A stretch of 64,000 nt of DNA from Chytridium lagenaria (GCA_025449115.1 JAHLKC010000121.1:1-64000), one strand, 5' to 3'. Shown: positions 23,469 to 36,506, counted from the first letter of the stretch. Notes: generated from the sequence alone by a model not told the origin. Program-made: numbers and translations.

Positions 23469-25717
23469 ATGTCTTCAGGTACTATCCCCAACAAGCCTCA
23501 AGTCCAACAGACGGCGTCTCCTACTCCAACTCCTGCTGCTCCAAAGCCCGGTTCTCAATTTAAGCTAAAGCAAAGAAAGGTAAATAAAGCTATATGGAAT
23601 TTGGTAGATGAGGACGCGAGGTTGGTGGCTGCGTCTTGAGATCTTCGCAACCGTGGATGGGTCGTTGTAGTTAAGTTCATCGGCTACAACCAATGCATGG
23701 AATCTGACGGTCGTGGTGGTTGAATGAATGATGGGTGTATGGGGATGTCATGAATGTAGGCAGCCGCAGGCACCACATGTGCATGCCGAAGTGCAAGTTA
23801 GTGGTGTTCTTCGATAAAGCCCTTTTTAGGCAAACACAGAGTTTGGAGCACGAGCACATTGAGCCTTAATGCGGCTTAGTGGTAGTTATTGGTGAAACCA
23901 ATGCTTCAGTTTTGTGCGTTACTGTCTCCAAAGAAGTCATGCATTCCGTTCTTTTTTTACAATTGCAGCGTTCGAAGCGTGTAATCACTTGTCATCATAC
24001 TCCACCCACTTTTACTGCGCCAACTTTTTTAAAAAAATCTTACTAATTCTCTTTCCTTATAATAGAGAGAGGTTGTGACAAAGCATGAACCTGAAGCCTT
24101 CCGCGATGCCCTTTTGAGCCAAATTCCAGACGACAGTGATATTGAACTCTACACTTCAGTGCTGGAAGCCGCTGCTGATAAGCTTGATTATAAACGTTAC
24201 GCTGAGGCTCTTTTCGAGTTTTTGATTATCGGTGGATTGCTTGGTATGTTGTTTGAATGATAAGAGATCTTTGCTGATTGAACCCCTTTATTTTTTCTGC
24301 TTAAGCTCCTGGTGGAACGATTGTTGATGATGGCGCTAGGCTTAACCCTCTTAGTATCTTTGCGAGCGATGACTCGACGGAGTCTATTCGACAGCGGGTG
24401 GACGTGATGAAGTGAGTTTCATTCATTTATCAAATATTAATAAGACATTTTCTTGTAATGTGGAGCTGTCTTGTATTTTGTACTCGCGGAGCGATTACCT
24501 CTGATAAAAAGCTTTTGCGATATGTTTTAATCTTCATATTAATTCTGGTGATTGCCGCCTAACTATTTTTTTGTCCTATCTTTACAGCAAGCTGATTAGG
24601 AGGTACAAGTACCTTCAGCGCAAACTGGAGGAGACCCTCGAACACAGTCTTCAATACGTAAACAAGTTTGGCGACAACAGCCGCAAGCTTAGCCTCGCGA
24701 TTGGCATCATGATTTCATCTCAAATGGTCTCTATGAGCGTCCTCAACAACCTTAACAAAGAGCATCTTGTTAAAGAAGGTAAATTTTCCCGTTTTTCCGT
24801 TTACATTTATTAATCTCTTACAAAGGCGCATCGCTCCAGTTCCTTACTGGTGTGTTCCAGAGCTACCTCCAAGAACAAAACATTGATCATCTCTCCACAT
24901 TGTTGAAGAGGAGTGGATTGGATGATAGGATGTTGGAGTTTTTCCCACCCAACAAGCGCCAGGAGGAGTACCTTGCGAGGCATTTTGAGGCGGAGGGGTT
25001 GAAGTCTGTTGTGGACTTCTACAAGAAGAGGCAGGGGCATGCTTTGAAGGATCAGATTAAGGCGAATGTGAAGGATATGTTGGAGCTGGGAAAACTCAGG
25101 CTGAGGTTAGATATTGTTTTAAGAATTGTTTGTTGTTTTTTCAACGTATTGAGGAGTAGGGATTAATAATGATTCCGTTTTTGTATGGCAGATTGCGACT
25201 TTTTTGAAGGGACATATGAAGGCGAATGCGTGGCCTGAAACGGAGACGCTTGCATTGATGTTTGATGCGATTATGGAGGTGTTTTGGAAGAACAAGGCTG
25301 AGCAGATTGAGCCGCAGATTGTGAAATCTCTTCAGGTAAGAAAAAATATTTCTCTTATTCCTCGATTTCAATTTTCCAATCTCTAAAGCAAGACTAATAA
25401 CACTATTCTATTTTTGTGTTTGTTTTTAGACCTGGCCTAAACTTCTTGAAGTCTTTTGCACCAACGCAAAGACTGAGATTGTGTTTTTGCAACGCCTTCA
25501 GAATGTATGCTATGAAGACGCTCGGTTAACCAAGCATTTCCGAACGATTGCGTCGAGCCTTTACAAGCATGATGTGTTGAGTGAGGCGGCGATTCTTTAT
25601 TGGTTTGAGAAGGGAGCGCAGGCGCAAGGGAAGGCGATGTTTGTGAAACAGATGGAACCGTTTGTGGAGTGGTTGAAGGCGCAGGAGGAGGAGAGTGAGG
25701 AGGAGGATGATGAGTGA
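23469..25717 (+). CDS. 5MP: eIF5-mimic protein (5MP; BZW1/BZW2 family)
   Basis: Translation regulator that resembles the C-terminal part of eIF5, binds eIF2 and eIF3, and tightens start-codon choice in characterised members. Seven exons: 23469-23579, 24066-24243, 24306-24411, 24588-24778, 24826-25103, 25192-25335 and 25430-25717. Family features: FKLKQRK near the N-terminus, KLDYKRYAEALFEFLIIGG followed by LAPGGTIVDDG, NKLIRRYKYLQRKLEE, MLEFFPPNKRQEEYLARHF, and a C-terminal W2 domain (ARLTKHFRTIASSLYKHDVL, AAILYWFEKGAQAQGKAMF, MEPFVEWLKAQEEE) ending in an acidic tail (EESEEEDDE). Length and domain order equal BZW proteins. One base is missing from the frame at the end of exon 5 (GGG at 25088-25090); otherwise it is intact. 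The start is the first ATG, and phase-0 splicing supports it. Confidence 0.92.
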
Positions 25718-25963
25718 TTTAGGGGCTATTTTATTTTTGTTGAAAAGGGGGGGGTTCTTGGACGGGTATATAAATATATGATTTATATTATTCTTTTTAT
25801 GGTGTGTATACAAACAAACCTGGTGTGATGTTCCTTTTTTTTTGAATAATGTGGATTCTTTCTTCGTATGCAGTCAAGGCCATAGGTCCAGCTGGAGTGG
25901 GTGAGGTTGGTAAGTCGGTCCAACGTTGAAAATTTTTCAGTATCGAAGTTGCGAATTCTCAAG

Positions 25964-26563
25964 ATGGGCATCAGGACGTAAGAACCATCTTCTTCTCCAC
26001 CGTTGCTGTGTATAATACATGCAACCCTCCTCCTCCTTCCATGCAATTTGAAGAACTGATCAAATGGATCCATCATTAACTTGAACATCGTTCATCACCT
26101 TCTTTGGGATGATACTTTGTGAATCTTTTTTGCAGGGCTTATTCGTACTTGAAGTACAACTTGGTGAGTCTCAACAACAGTTCTTTTGCAAGACCTCTAT
26201 ACTGAAACTAACTTGTTTTTTCTTTGGTGTGAATAGTACCATTACCCCGTCATCGTCACCTCCTTCGCGCTCTCCTTTGCAGGTACATCTATCATGATTT
26301 CTCTCAATTCTATTTTACTAACTAATAATGAATACGAAAGGACCCCTCATCCTCCTTGTTGTCTACCCTTACAGACGAGAATTGGGGTACAAGAAGCCAG
26401 TTGATATTCCCCGGAGTTTCCCGAGTGAGTTTTGGACGCCGTTATTTTTCTTTATTGTTTTGTAAAAGGAATGTGTTTGCTGATTGAACGTTTTCTTTGT
26501 AATTTTAATGGAATTTTAGTGCCTTCTGGACCTAGACAACTTGTTACTGGATACGATGATTGA
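25964..26563 (+). CDS. Mitochondrial complex I 9.5 kDa subunit
   Basis: Small accessory subunit of NADH:ubiquinone oxidoreductase in the inner mitochondrial membrane. Spliced exons give a protein of about 70 residues: a short start exon (25964-25977, MGIR), then AYSYLKYNL (26136-26163), YHYPVIVTSFALSFA, PLILLVVYPYRRELGYKK and PVDIPRSFP, and the C-terminal PSGPRQLVTGYDD, ending at TGA 26561-26563. One transmembrane segment covers the FALSFAGPLILLVV region. The Pro-rich C-terminus ending in GYDD matches the fungal 9.5 kDa subunit family. The 14-base first exon is inferred from splice phase and is the least sure part. It follows 5MP by about 250 bp on the same strand. Confidence 0.8.
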
Positions 26564-26717
26564 ATAAAATATATCCCAACTTCCAAATTCCATTCATCAT
26601 CTCCACTCAACGCAGAAATGGTGGATTTCAGTTTTTTACGTTAGTCTCTTGTGTAACCTATGGTATTGTCAGTTGCTTTTAAAGAAATAAATAAATAAAT
26701 AAATAGTTGGAACAAGG

Positions 26718-27739
26718 ATGGATGACGGTGACATTCCTAATGGACCGGGAGACAACACCGTCACAGAGTTTGCGACTTACGAAGAGTATCTCGACAGTCA
26801 GATCACTCCCTTAGATCTATACTACCTAGAAGTAAGTTTCTTTTAAACCTCCTTTATCACCATACTTACGTTTTTTGACAGGACAAGGAACTGGCACGTC
26901 AACTTGTTGAACTCGGGTACAGGGGTAGCGGTGAACCTTGAAAAGAGAGGAATTTGAGTCTAGGAAAAAGGCGGCAGAGAATTTCAGACTGTCGAAGCGA
27001 CTTGCTACAAAGGTGTTGACGTCTCAGGGGAAGGAATTGACGGGGTTTCCGTTTTTGATGGCGTTGGCGGAGAGGGAGGAGTCAAATCGGAGTGGGAAGT
27101 TGACGGTGGGTTTTGCAGTATTTTTTTGAGCGTATATTGCTTCTGTGGAATCGAATATTATATTTCTATCTGGAAATTGCTACCCGTTGTTCATACATAT
27201 CGGAGCGAAAATCTATACATTAAAATCTCCTATTACTACTCGCATCAATTAACTATTCCTGCTTTACACAACATATGGAGAAAAAAAAAACTAACAAATA
27301 AGTAGAGCATCATATTCATTCGAACACGAAACACAAAAGGTCAAGAAATCAGCGGATACATTGACTATGCACACCGCCTCAAAACCGAAAACTTTGAACC
27401 CTACTTCAACCGCACCAAAATCTTGATGCCAAGACCAAGCGACATGAGTTTCTACAATTGGGAGACCCAAACGTGTACGAGTAACGCTACGCCCAATTTT
27501 CAGGTTATTGCGGATAATGAGAATGGGTTATTGTTCAAAAATAAGAGGATAGGAAGATTATTAATGTGGATCCAAAGGTACTTTTTATTGAGTCAAAGTT
27601 TGGAAGGTGTTGATGTGTGTTTTTTTGTTGGGGGGGTTAGGAACCGAAACCGGGGGATAACACGGTTAGGATACAGATTCCTACGCATGAACATATACAG
27701 GTTGTTGTTTATGATCATCTTACGAGACGAAAGGCTTGA
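26718..27739 (+). CDS. CFAP299: Cilia- and flagella-associated protein 299
   Basis: Homologue of CFAP299 (C4orf22), a conserved protein found in organisms with motile cilia; its biochemical role is not settled. Four exons: 26718-26831, 26882-27105, 27306-27577 and 27641-27739. Conserved blocks: [118 protein letters not shown], and the terminal YDHLTRRKA. Length is close to the human protein. One-base gaps in the frame occur near 26937 and near 27548 (GG where GGG is expected). Splice phases agree throughout, so the gene is probably functional and the gaps are errors. Confidence 0.92.
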
Positions 27740-28245
27740 CGGCAATGAGATTTTGTAATTACTAATAGATGCGAGATGGAGCGGGACTCATACGTGGGAA
27801 TATTTATGATTGGGCACGAGGATGGGTCGTTTTTTATTTATATAAATAATTGGGAAAGTACATACCTATTTACGTTTAAATTATTCTGCAGCAAAGTGCG
27901 CGTGAAGTATTGTTTACCTTCAAATTGTGGCGTTCTGCGGACTTTTTTGTTGAACATCAATATGTAGTATGGAGAAAGAAAAGAGTGACGGAAGATATTT
28001 ATGGACATTGCAGAAGATATTGAGTTCCGTTCATTTCATTTGGGTCCAATTCCATAAATCTTGGAACATGATGGAGTTTCGGCGGTTCAAATCATTAAGT
28101 TTGAGAATAGTTGTTCGATAAAATTTCATCGTTAAAAAAAACATACGCAAACGTTCTAGGAATATCGTGGTGATGCAAAAGTGTTATTTAGGGCACTGAC
28201 CCGTGAAAAATAAAATGGAATGAACATATACAAATGAAAAATGCT
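27740..28245. other. Convergent 3' intergenic region
   Basis: Lies between the stop codons of CFAP299 (+) and PTPA (-). Only 3' flanking sequence; no gene or repeat seen. Confidence 0.5.
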
Positions 28246-29559
28246 CTATGAGACCGAAGGCATGACAGTTTCGGCCGCCTCAGTAATCGGCAGGGCTTCC
28301 GTAAAAGGCAGTAACGACCCAAACGGTATATGCTGCACAACCGGAAACTTTTGCAGCACTTCGGCAAAATACATCTTGATCATGCCCGTGTTGACTTTTG
28401 ACCAAGAGCCACACCGGAAATATCGTAAAGGATAGGAGAGTGTTCAAAAAAAGGGCCCTTCTTAACCTTTGATTTTAAAGTTAGAAAATCCTTTTAAAAG
28501 GGGTTAAGTATTTACCTCATTTATGAATTGGATTGCGCGGAAGTAGAGAAAGTCTTTGGAGAAATGGTCGACGGAGTCTTTTTGGAGGACGGATTTGGGT
28601 TTTAGACGCGGGTGATCTGATTTTTCATGTTTATTTAGTAAAATCACTGAGAAAAGAGGCTGCCCAGACGAAATTAAACGTGTGAAGAAGTGTTTACCCA
28701 TAAGCTGCGCGCTTCCAAAAAGATATGGCAAAAACTGATAGTCATCTAGCCCCCAAACTCCATGACTTCCAGCCGGTTCCAGCATATACGTGGTTTGTAT
28801 AGCTCTCACAAGATCCAAATATCTTTTTTAAAAAAAGTCAATAAAATGTCATAGTAATCAAAATAATTTACTTTGCGAAAACCTGCAAACGACGGCTTGA
28901 AAATCCACCTCCTTAATCACATCCATGACGTTCAGACAACAAAGCCACGCCAAAAAACACATTTCGTGACCACTCCCATAGTCTAAACGGATATGATGTC
29001 CAAACGATGTAGAAAAGTAGGGAATGAGTTCTGGTATGGCGGTGTGTTGCGGAAATGGGAGTATGGTTTTATGGAGGTCTTCGGCTCTCTAAAAATTGTT
29101 AAATCTTCACGTATAGAATGGATCCCAAACCTCTTCTAATCTGGTATGCCATGTTTTAAAAGCTCTGTTTCCAAATCGCATAGGTGTGGCGATGGGAGGG
29201 ATATCCGCAATCCATTCCTTTAATGTATCGAGAAGGCGAAGAATATTTTGCACAGTCTATATCATGCGTAAGTTCATCCCAAGAAAAAAAAAATGCAGTA
29301 CCTCTGACACATGGCATTCATCCGTATTCTTTTTATTCCTTGCCGCCTCATTCAACCCACTTAAAAACTGCAAATACCGCACCATCGCCTCAGACCCAAC
29401 CCAATCCCCCATATCCGGTCTATCCAAAATCCTTCTCACAGGAACGACATATACATGATCATTTCCAACAATCACCCTCGGTCGTCTCGCACTTAATTCC
29501 AAGATGGACTGCGGAATGACTGCAGTGGGGGTTTCAGGTTTTGGGAGATTGATGACCAT
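28246..29559 (-). CDS. PTPA: PP2A phosphatase activator (PTPA; yeast RRD1/RRD2)
   Basis: Peptidyl-prolyl isomerase-like chaperone that loads metal into and activates protein phosphatase 2A. The protein starts at ATG 29559 ([14 protein letters not shown]). Conserved blocks: [32 protein letters not shown] and HVSE in the first exon; middle exons around 28900-29180 (DYGSGHE region); [20 protein letters not shown] and [10 protein letters not shown] near 28720-28800; [14 protein letters not shown]; and the C-terminal [34 protein letters not shown], with a TAG stop at 28246-28248. Domain content and length match the family. The start lies only 43 bp from the start codon of the divergent RAT1 gene. 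Confidence 0.9.
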
Positions 29560-29602
29560 TTTGGAGGGGAAAACTTTTCGAACATTTCGAGGGCAGAAGC
29601 AA
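29560..29602. promoter_or_regulatory. 43 bp bidirectional start region of PTPA and RAT1
   Basis: The PTPA start codon (29559, minus) and the RAT1 start codon (29603, plus) are separated by 43 bases. The two genes must share promoter sequence or have transcription starts inside each other's transcribed region. Confidence 0.6.
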
Positions 29603-32600
29603 GATGGGAATTCCTGCGCTGTTCAGGTGAGTTGTGCTGAAACCCTGCGCATGGTCTTTGCTGACGAGGCGGATGGGCAGATGGTTGTCGACAAAGTATC
29701 CAAAGGTGACGTCGCAGGTTGTTGAGGAGAAGCCTCGTACAATCAACGGTCATGTCATCCCTGTAGACATTTCAAAGCCGAACCCGAACAACTCTGAATT
29801 CGACAACCTATACCTCGACATGAACGGTATCATCCATCCCTGTTGTCATCCAGAAGATAAGGTAATGTTGCCTAGATATGACATGTTCTCTAATGCTTCC
29901 CAGCCACCCCCTGAGACAGAGGATGAAATGATGGTGGAGATATTCAAGTACATTGATAGGATTGTAAGCATCATTCGACCGAGAAAAGTGCTTTACATGG
30001 CAATTGGTGAGATAAGGATATAGTTAAGAGGACTAACACGTTATTAGATGGAGTGGCACCTCGTGCAAAGATGAACCAACAGCGGTCTCGACGTTTCCGT
30101 GCGGCACAGGAAGCGCAGGAAAAGTTGGATGAAGAGGAGAAAATCAGGAAGGAATGGGAAGCCCGAGGGGAAAAACTTCCAGAGAAGGAAAAAAACAAGG
30201 TTCCGTTTGATTCCAATTGCATTACGCCTGGGACACCTTTCATGACGAATCTCGCAGTCGCTCTGCGGTACTATGTGACTGACCGGTTAAACACCAATCC
30301 AGGCTGGCAAAACGTAAGCTTCGTCGCTGTTTATCGTGTTTTTTAAAACCCCTATAGTTGAAGATTATCTTATCTGATGCGAGTGTGCCTGGAGAAGGAG
30401 AACATAAGATTATGGATTATATTCGTCGGCAGAGGTCACAGCCTGAACATGACCCCAACTGTTCGCATGTGCTTTATGGGCTTGATGCTGATTTGATCAT
30501 GTTGGCGCTTGCGACGCATGAACCTCATTTCAAGATCCTCCGAGAGGATGTGTTTTTTAATCAGAACAACAATAGGGGGTGCTTTATTTGTGGGCAGACG
30601 GATCATCAGGCGTCTGAATGCACAGGTATGCAAGTTGATCAATGCAGTGTTATGCCAATATTTTGTTCTGTAATTTCTTTTGAGTGTGAAATGTGTGAAA
30701 TGTGTGATGTGGGTTTCTGACTATGTTTTTTGTGATGGCAGGCAAAAAGAAGGAAAAGGCAGGGCAGTTTGATGAAAAGGGGGAGTATATTGAGAAACCC
30801 TACGTCTTTCTCCACGTTAGCGTTCTACGCGAGTACCTCGAAGCCGAGCTCAAGCAAGAAAATATCCCCTTCCCTTGGGATCTTGAACGCGCCATCGACG
30901 ACTGGATCTTCCTATGTTTCTTTGTCGGCAACGATTTCCTACCTCACTTACCATCTCTCGAGATTCGAGAAGGCGCGATTGATCGACTTATTGAGCTCTG
31001 GCGTAAAAATCTCCCACAGTTCGGCGGTTACATTACAGATTCTGGAGATATTGATCTGACGAGGGTTCAGATCCTGTTGAAGGAGCTTGGGGAGGTTGAG
31101 GATGATATTTTCATGAAACGCCGTGAAGATGAGGAACGGAAACGGGAGGGACGAAGACGACGGAAGTTAGAACAGAGGAATCGGGAAGCTTATAGAGAGC
31201 AACCCGCTACTAAGAAAGGAAGGTATGATTCTGAGGCTTTGCATGAGGCGATGGCGGCGTTACCTAGTTGGACGCCAGGGGAGAAGGCGGAGTTGAATAA
31301 GAAGACTTTGGTAGATAAAGAGGCTGCGAGACTTGCTGCGAATAAGGCGGCGGCGGAGGCATTAAAGCTTGATGTGAATAAGGCGGCTGCTGATGCGTTG
31401 AGGGCGAGTTTGTTGGGGGATTTGGGAAAGAATGGGGCAGAAAAGGTGGACATTGATATGGAGGGTGAGAATTTGGGGAAGAGGAAGGCAGAGGAGGTTG
31501 ATGAAGTTCCTGTCGATGCGCCTGCTGATGTGGTGGAGGAAGTTGAGGAGGATGATGATGAGGATGTGGAGGAGATTGTAACTGTGGCCGATGTTCCTAT
31601 TCCTAAGCAGAAGGTGACGGAGGATTCTGATGCTGAACCGGAGGATAATGTGAGGTTGTGGGAGGCCGGATGGAAGGATAGATATTACGAGAAGAAGTTT
31701 CACGTGGATGTTACGAAGGATCGAGCTTTCGTGCGAGAGTGAGTATTCGAAATTTCTCCACATCTAACACCATTAGCATTGTAACAAAATACGTGGAAGG
31801 TTTTTGTTGGGTTTTGAAATACTATTACCAAGGCGTTCAATCCTGGAAATGGTTCTTCCCCTACCATTATTCACCTTTTGCAGCTGATTTCGACTTCATC
31901 AGTGAACTCAAGATTGAGTTTGATGTTGGAGAGCCGTTTAAACCTTTTGAGCAGTTGATGGGTGTGCTTCCCGCCGCGTCCAGAATGCATATTCCTGAGA
32001 CGTTTCATCCGTTGATGTTGGAGGAGACGAGTCCAATTATAGATTTTTATCCGGAGAAGTTTCCTATTGATCTGAATGGGAAGAAGTATGCGTGGCAAGG
32101 TAGGACGCTGATGTTTTGGAGGTGTGTAGCTTATGGATCATTTTATAGGTGTGGCGTTGTTGTCGTTTATTGAGGAAAAGAGGTTGCTGGAGGCTATGGA
32201 GTCAAAAGTGCCGTGTTTGAGCGAGGATGAGATTATGAGGAATTCAAAAGGAGAGGAGTTGTTGTTTGTTGGGAAGAATCATAAGTTATTTGAATCGCTT
32301 TGTGAATTGTATGGGCGACGGTCTGACGAAGAGGTTGGTTTTGTGTTAATTTTTTTTGTATTCACCATTATTTAGTCGATTGCCATTGATCCTGTGGTGT
32401 CGGGGAGGATGACGGGGCAAGCTGCTCCTGATCCTAATGTGTGCATTCCTGGGTTACGCTTTGACTCTCCGTTCCAGCATCTTGGGTTGCATGATATCGA
32501 AGAAAACCGATCGATTTCTGCAATCTATCATATGCCTGCTATGACTGGAAGCTTTAAAGCGAAGCTGCTTCCCCAAGTATCGTTTCCGCAAAAGGAGCTC

Positions 32601-33740
32601 ACACCCGATGATGTCTATTGGGTGCGATTGGGTGGGAAACCGACGAGAGGACGTGGAAGAGGGGGTGGGAGAGGTGGGGCGGCTGCGGCCAGGTTTATTC
32701 GACATGGGACCGGAAATTATGCGTCGACGCAGGATGCATTGCCGTATATGGTGGTGGAGGGTATGCGAACTCGTATTCGACGTATAACCCACAGGGTGGG
32801 CAACCTTACAACGGGGGGGCAGGATATTACAATGGCGGGGGAGGACCGACACCTTCCTATGGTTCGCCTGGATATGCTCCGCAAGGGGTAGTTACAAGGT
32901 CTGATAATGGGGGAAGGTATGAAGGTTCGAGGGGATACGATTCGAGGGAGAGGGATTCAAGGGATTCAAGGGACACAAGGTACGATGGGTCGAGGGGGGT
33001 TACTCGTCAAGGGATTATAGGGATAGGGACGGTAGGGATACCAGAGATTCGAGGGATTCGAGGGATAGGGACTCGAGGTCGAAGTATTCTGGTTCGACTT
33101 CGGGTGGCGATTATTATAGGTCGTCTGGTGCAGATTATCGGTCGGGTCATCGGGCACGCAAGCTGACTATTACAGCTCAGGATCAAAGGTGAATGGTTTT
33201 GCGTAGTCTTTTGCAATAGTTTTATTAATTTTGTTGATTTTTCTCCATTTTTTTAACAGGCTGACACCAACTGGCAGGCTTATGGCTCTCAGTATACACA
33301 TGCAAACGTAATATATTTTTTTTGAAAGCATTTTTTTTCTCACACTCTTTTTACGATAGGCTGGATATGGAGGTGGAGGTGGGTACGTACCCAAACAGCG
33401 TACGCCTCGCATGCTTTGCCTCCTCGCCCCGGTTCCTCCATTTACGGCTCCCTCTACTCAGGCGGTAGCGGAGACGGAAGTACCGCTCCTGGTGTGGCGC
33501 CCACTGCGCTCGCCCCAGAAAGCTGGATGGCTGATCTTCCTGGTGTGGCAAGCATGTTGCAACAGCAAGGTGGATATGGAGGTCCTCCTGGTGTTGCGCC
33601 ATACCAGCGGCCTGCACCTGTGCTTGCATGGAATAGGAATGTTGCGGCAGGTGCGAGTAGTTCGAGGGGTCGCCACCGCCGCGAGTGCGTATGGATCTCG
33701 GGGAGGACGTGGAGGGTCGTCGTCGTTTAAGCCGTATTAA
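29603..33740 (+). CDS. RAT1: 5'-3' exoribonuclease RAT1/XRN2
   Basis: Nuclear 5'-3' exonuclease that trims rRNA and snoRNA precursors and ends RNA polymerase II transcription (torpedo). Exon 1 is only 23 bases (29603-29625, MGIPALF and a split Arg). Exon 2 starts at 29681 ([11 protein letters not shown]) and carries [20 protein letters not shown]. Exon 3 has [20 protein letters not shown] and [13 protein letters not shown]; exon 4 has [38 protein letters not shown] and a CCHC knuckle ([14 protein letters not shown]). Exon 5 has [20 protein letters not shown], and later exons the [34 protein letters not shown] and DLNGKKYAW blocks. The acidic Mg-binding residues of the XRN core are present. 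The tail is rich in Arg, Gly, Ser and Tyr with frame changes after about 32760. Stop at 33738-33740. Confidence 0.93.
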
Positions 33741-34295
33741 TGTTAATCTGATGTATATATGAACACGGCGCTTGACTTTTTGCCTTGTACTTTAAATATT
33801 CAATAAACGGTTGCTTAACGCTAACTTTAAACATCTCTTTTTGTCTTAAAAGGTAATCTTAATATCACAAATATAATTAAGATAACATATATTAATAAAA
33901 TACTCCGTCGCGGGTTTGTTAGTCGGGTTATATAACTATGTATGAAACCTAAACAAAGTTTAACAAACATCAACATTGCGTCAGTCGACAAAATGGGCCG
34001 GTAATTTATTCTTTTTATTGCTTTTGTTATGGCGGTAAGGACACCCGTCGCCTATATACCGTTTATATTTTACAGAGTATCACGCCGACCAAAACCACAC
34101 GAACGCCGTAAGCGATTCCTGTGTCAATGTTAATTTGTTGTTGTATGGCGCGGAGTGGGGTGAGGGAGGGGGCTGTCTACTGGCTGTTTTTGCATGAAAA
34201 GAGGCAAATAAGCGAGAGGGTCGTCTTTTCCTGGACGCTGGGGATATGTGGCTAAAAAAGCTTTCAAAATATTGGGAAAGAGCCTTCATGGTAGT
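33741..34295. other. Convergent 3' intergenic region
   Basis: AT-rich sequence between the RAT1 stop and the LRR gene stop. Nothing else recognised. Confidence 0.5.
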
Positions 34296-36456
34296 TTATT
34301 GAAATTGAGAAAGCATAGAATTGACCAGCATCGTGATTTTTGCACGGAATTCCAGAACTTTGCCAGCAATAGAAAGACCTTCATCACTGTTCAGCGAGTG
34401 ATAACGCATCCTGGCCGCAATTTTTATGTTGGGCAGTGTCTCCCTACACATCTCTGTAGCCTCAGCTTGCAGCCTATGAAGTTTATCAAACCACCCTTCG
34501 CGGTCGATCAAACCCATCGGCATTGCAGCCAAACACGATCCTACGACATCAAGCATATGTGGCGTGGACGATATGAAAGATGTGAGGGACGCGTCACGAA
34601 AGCTTCCATTCATGCAAAGAAATATGATGGATTCAAGAAGTAACAGTGGGACGGCGCTCTGTGCTGAATCAATCTTGACGTTGTCGTTGGAGTCATCAAG
34701 GTCTTGGAGGTGGATGCTGGATGGATTACATGTTCTAACGAGACAGTCGAGTTGGGTGATTTTTTCAAAGTCGATGTGGATGGATTCCCAGGAGAAGTTG
34801 GGGGAGGTGGAGAAGAGGTATCGTAGGAGTTTGCGATGAGACGGGTGAGTGCAAGGGGAAAGAGGGTGATACGGTTGAGAAGAAAGAGGTCTTCGGAGGA
34901 AGGGAGAGTTTTTGAAGTCGTTGCTATGTAAATGGTGAATTTACTCATAAAAGTGTTTTAATTGAAAAAAAAAAGAAAATAAAGGGAGGCGGTGAGATAC
35001 CTGATTGATAATCCACTTGTAAAAGTGTTGATAGGAGACCGAGGTATGCTAACCTATCCTGATAGCGCCAATAAACTGGCGACAATGTCCGATGAGTCCA
35101 ATGCCGTTCCCCTCCCGTATCAAACTTTTTCTCGACCACCTCGGACTTAAAGTCATCTCCATAATCCCTGAAAACATCTTCCAGCGCCGTCTGCACAACG
35201 ACTCGTGGTATCATTGAAAATAGAGACGCGAATAGTATCACGAATAAGTTGACACGATGCGCAGCTCTTTCTGAGAGAACCCCTTCATCTCTTGACCTCG
35301 CGTCACCCACGCCCTTTGCATAACCCCCCGCATCTTTCCATCAATCATACTGATATCTCTATCCATCATCCACAATATAATTTCCTGGACTTGTCCGTAT
35401 CCCCCGCATCCTTTAAGTACCCCACTACTCTCCCTGCCAAGTCCATCGCCATCCTTTCCATCTTCATCCCATCCTCGTCGACGCTCATATGGAAAAAACG
35501 GGGCATGCCGTTGAGGATTTTTCCGTGACATATCATTCCATGTCTTCTCATAAGCCTTCATAGAGTAAACACGTATGGCATTTTCAAGGAGCTTTGCATC
35601 TGGTGACGAAAATGCTGCAGCAACTGACCCCTCCGCAAGTCGGTTCTCAAACCCGTCTATAGTCGTTCCCAGCTTCTTAAACGGAACAAACAATTTTCTA
35701 ACAAGAACATTCCAACGGCCTCTTCCTTCTGAGCTCAAAAAATGGTCTGTCCATCGACGTCGTTCTCCTGCACAAATGAGGAGTCCGTTCAAGCTCCATA
35801 TGTTAGGAAGCACACAACCCACAAATCCGAGAAGCTCTACATCTTCTTCCCACGCTGAGATACTGCAGAAACGTATCCTCATCCAGGGGACCTGGTGAAC
35901 GGCTTCTATGGGGAGAGGAGCTGGGTCGTTTTATTTTACTTCCAATAGAGCCTGGAGCTCCTGCAGGTACGAATCCAGCGCCGACGCTTTTTGCGGGTGA
36001 AAAGAGGTTTGTGGCATCCAAAGAGGTGGAGACGGAGGATGGGAAGAGATCTGAGTGTGTTCTGGAGGGTGACGAGGTCAATGTCGGTAAAGGAGAGGTC
36101 AAGTAACCCTAAGGCGGCCAAGTCGGCTAGACCTTTGAGAGAGCTCGATGAAGTCGAGATTTGACAGCCCACAAGGGAAACATGCCAGAGACGAGAGAGT
36201 TGGGACGGAATGATTTGAGTAGATGTGGAAAGAGTCGGTTGGGTTGAAGGAGGTCTCGAAGGCGAGAGCTTCACCCAGTTGTCCCGCTTTGGCTTGTCAA
36301 CTGTTGACCTCCTAGTTCAAAACAAAAAGTAAGGCCCTTTGATCCAAATGGGCAAAATCGAATTGGGCCTCTAACGATTGCCGACCTGTCGGCTCGTTCT
36401 CGAATCAACGCAGCCTGATCCTTCCCTGACCCTTTCCCAAGTGGGACGATGTTCAT
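34296..36456 (-). CDS. Leucine-rich-repeat protein of unknown function
   Basis: From ATG 36456 (MNIVPLGKGSGKDQAALIRE). An LRR segment lies near 35990-36210: LSRLWHVSLVGCQI, SLKGLADLAALGLLDLSFTD and LVTLQNTLRSLPILRLHLFGC show the spaced Leu pattern. It is followed by a phospho-site-like Ser/Pro linker and a conserved-looking block LLGFVGCVLPNIWSLNGLLI with ICAGERRRW (about 35755-35830), which looks like the capping end of an LRR domain. The remaining 400-odd residues are helical and match nothing I know; they end at LVNSMLSQFQ with a stop at 34296. Frame changes are needed near 36270, 35960 and 34640-34850. It is convergent with RAT1 and lies 50 bp upstream of the 3' end of MON1, on the same strand. 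Confidence 0.65.
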
Positions 36457-36506
36457 GATACTAAAATCCTTTCCTCTTCTATTTTATTTTCAACCAAAAT
36501 GTAGCA

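Noticed and set aside
34610..34948. Ser/Thr/Pro-rich minus-strand frame as a separate gene
   Set aside because: It overlaps the LRR gene in a shifted frame. The frame joining the flanking LRR-gene segments is more protein-like.
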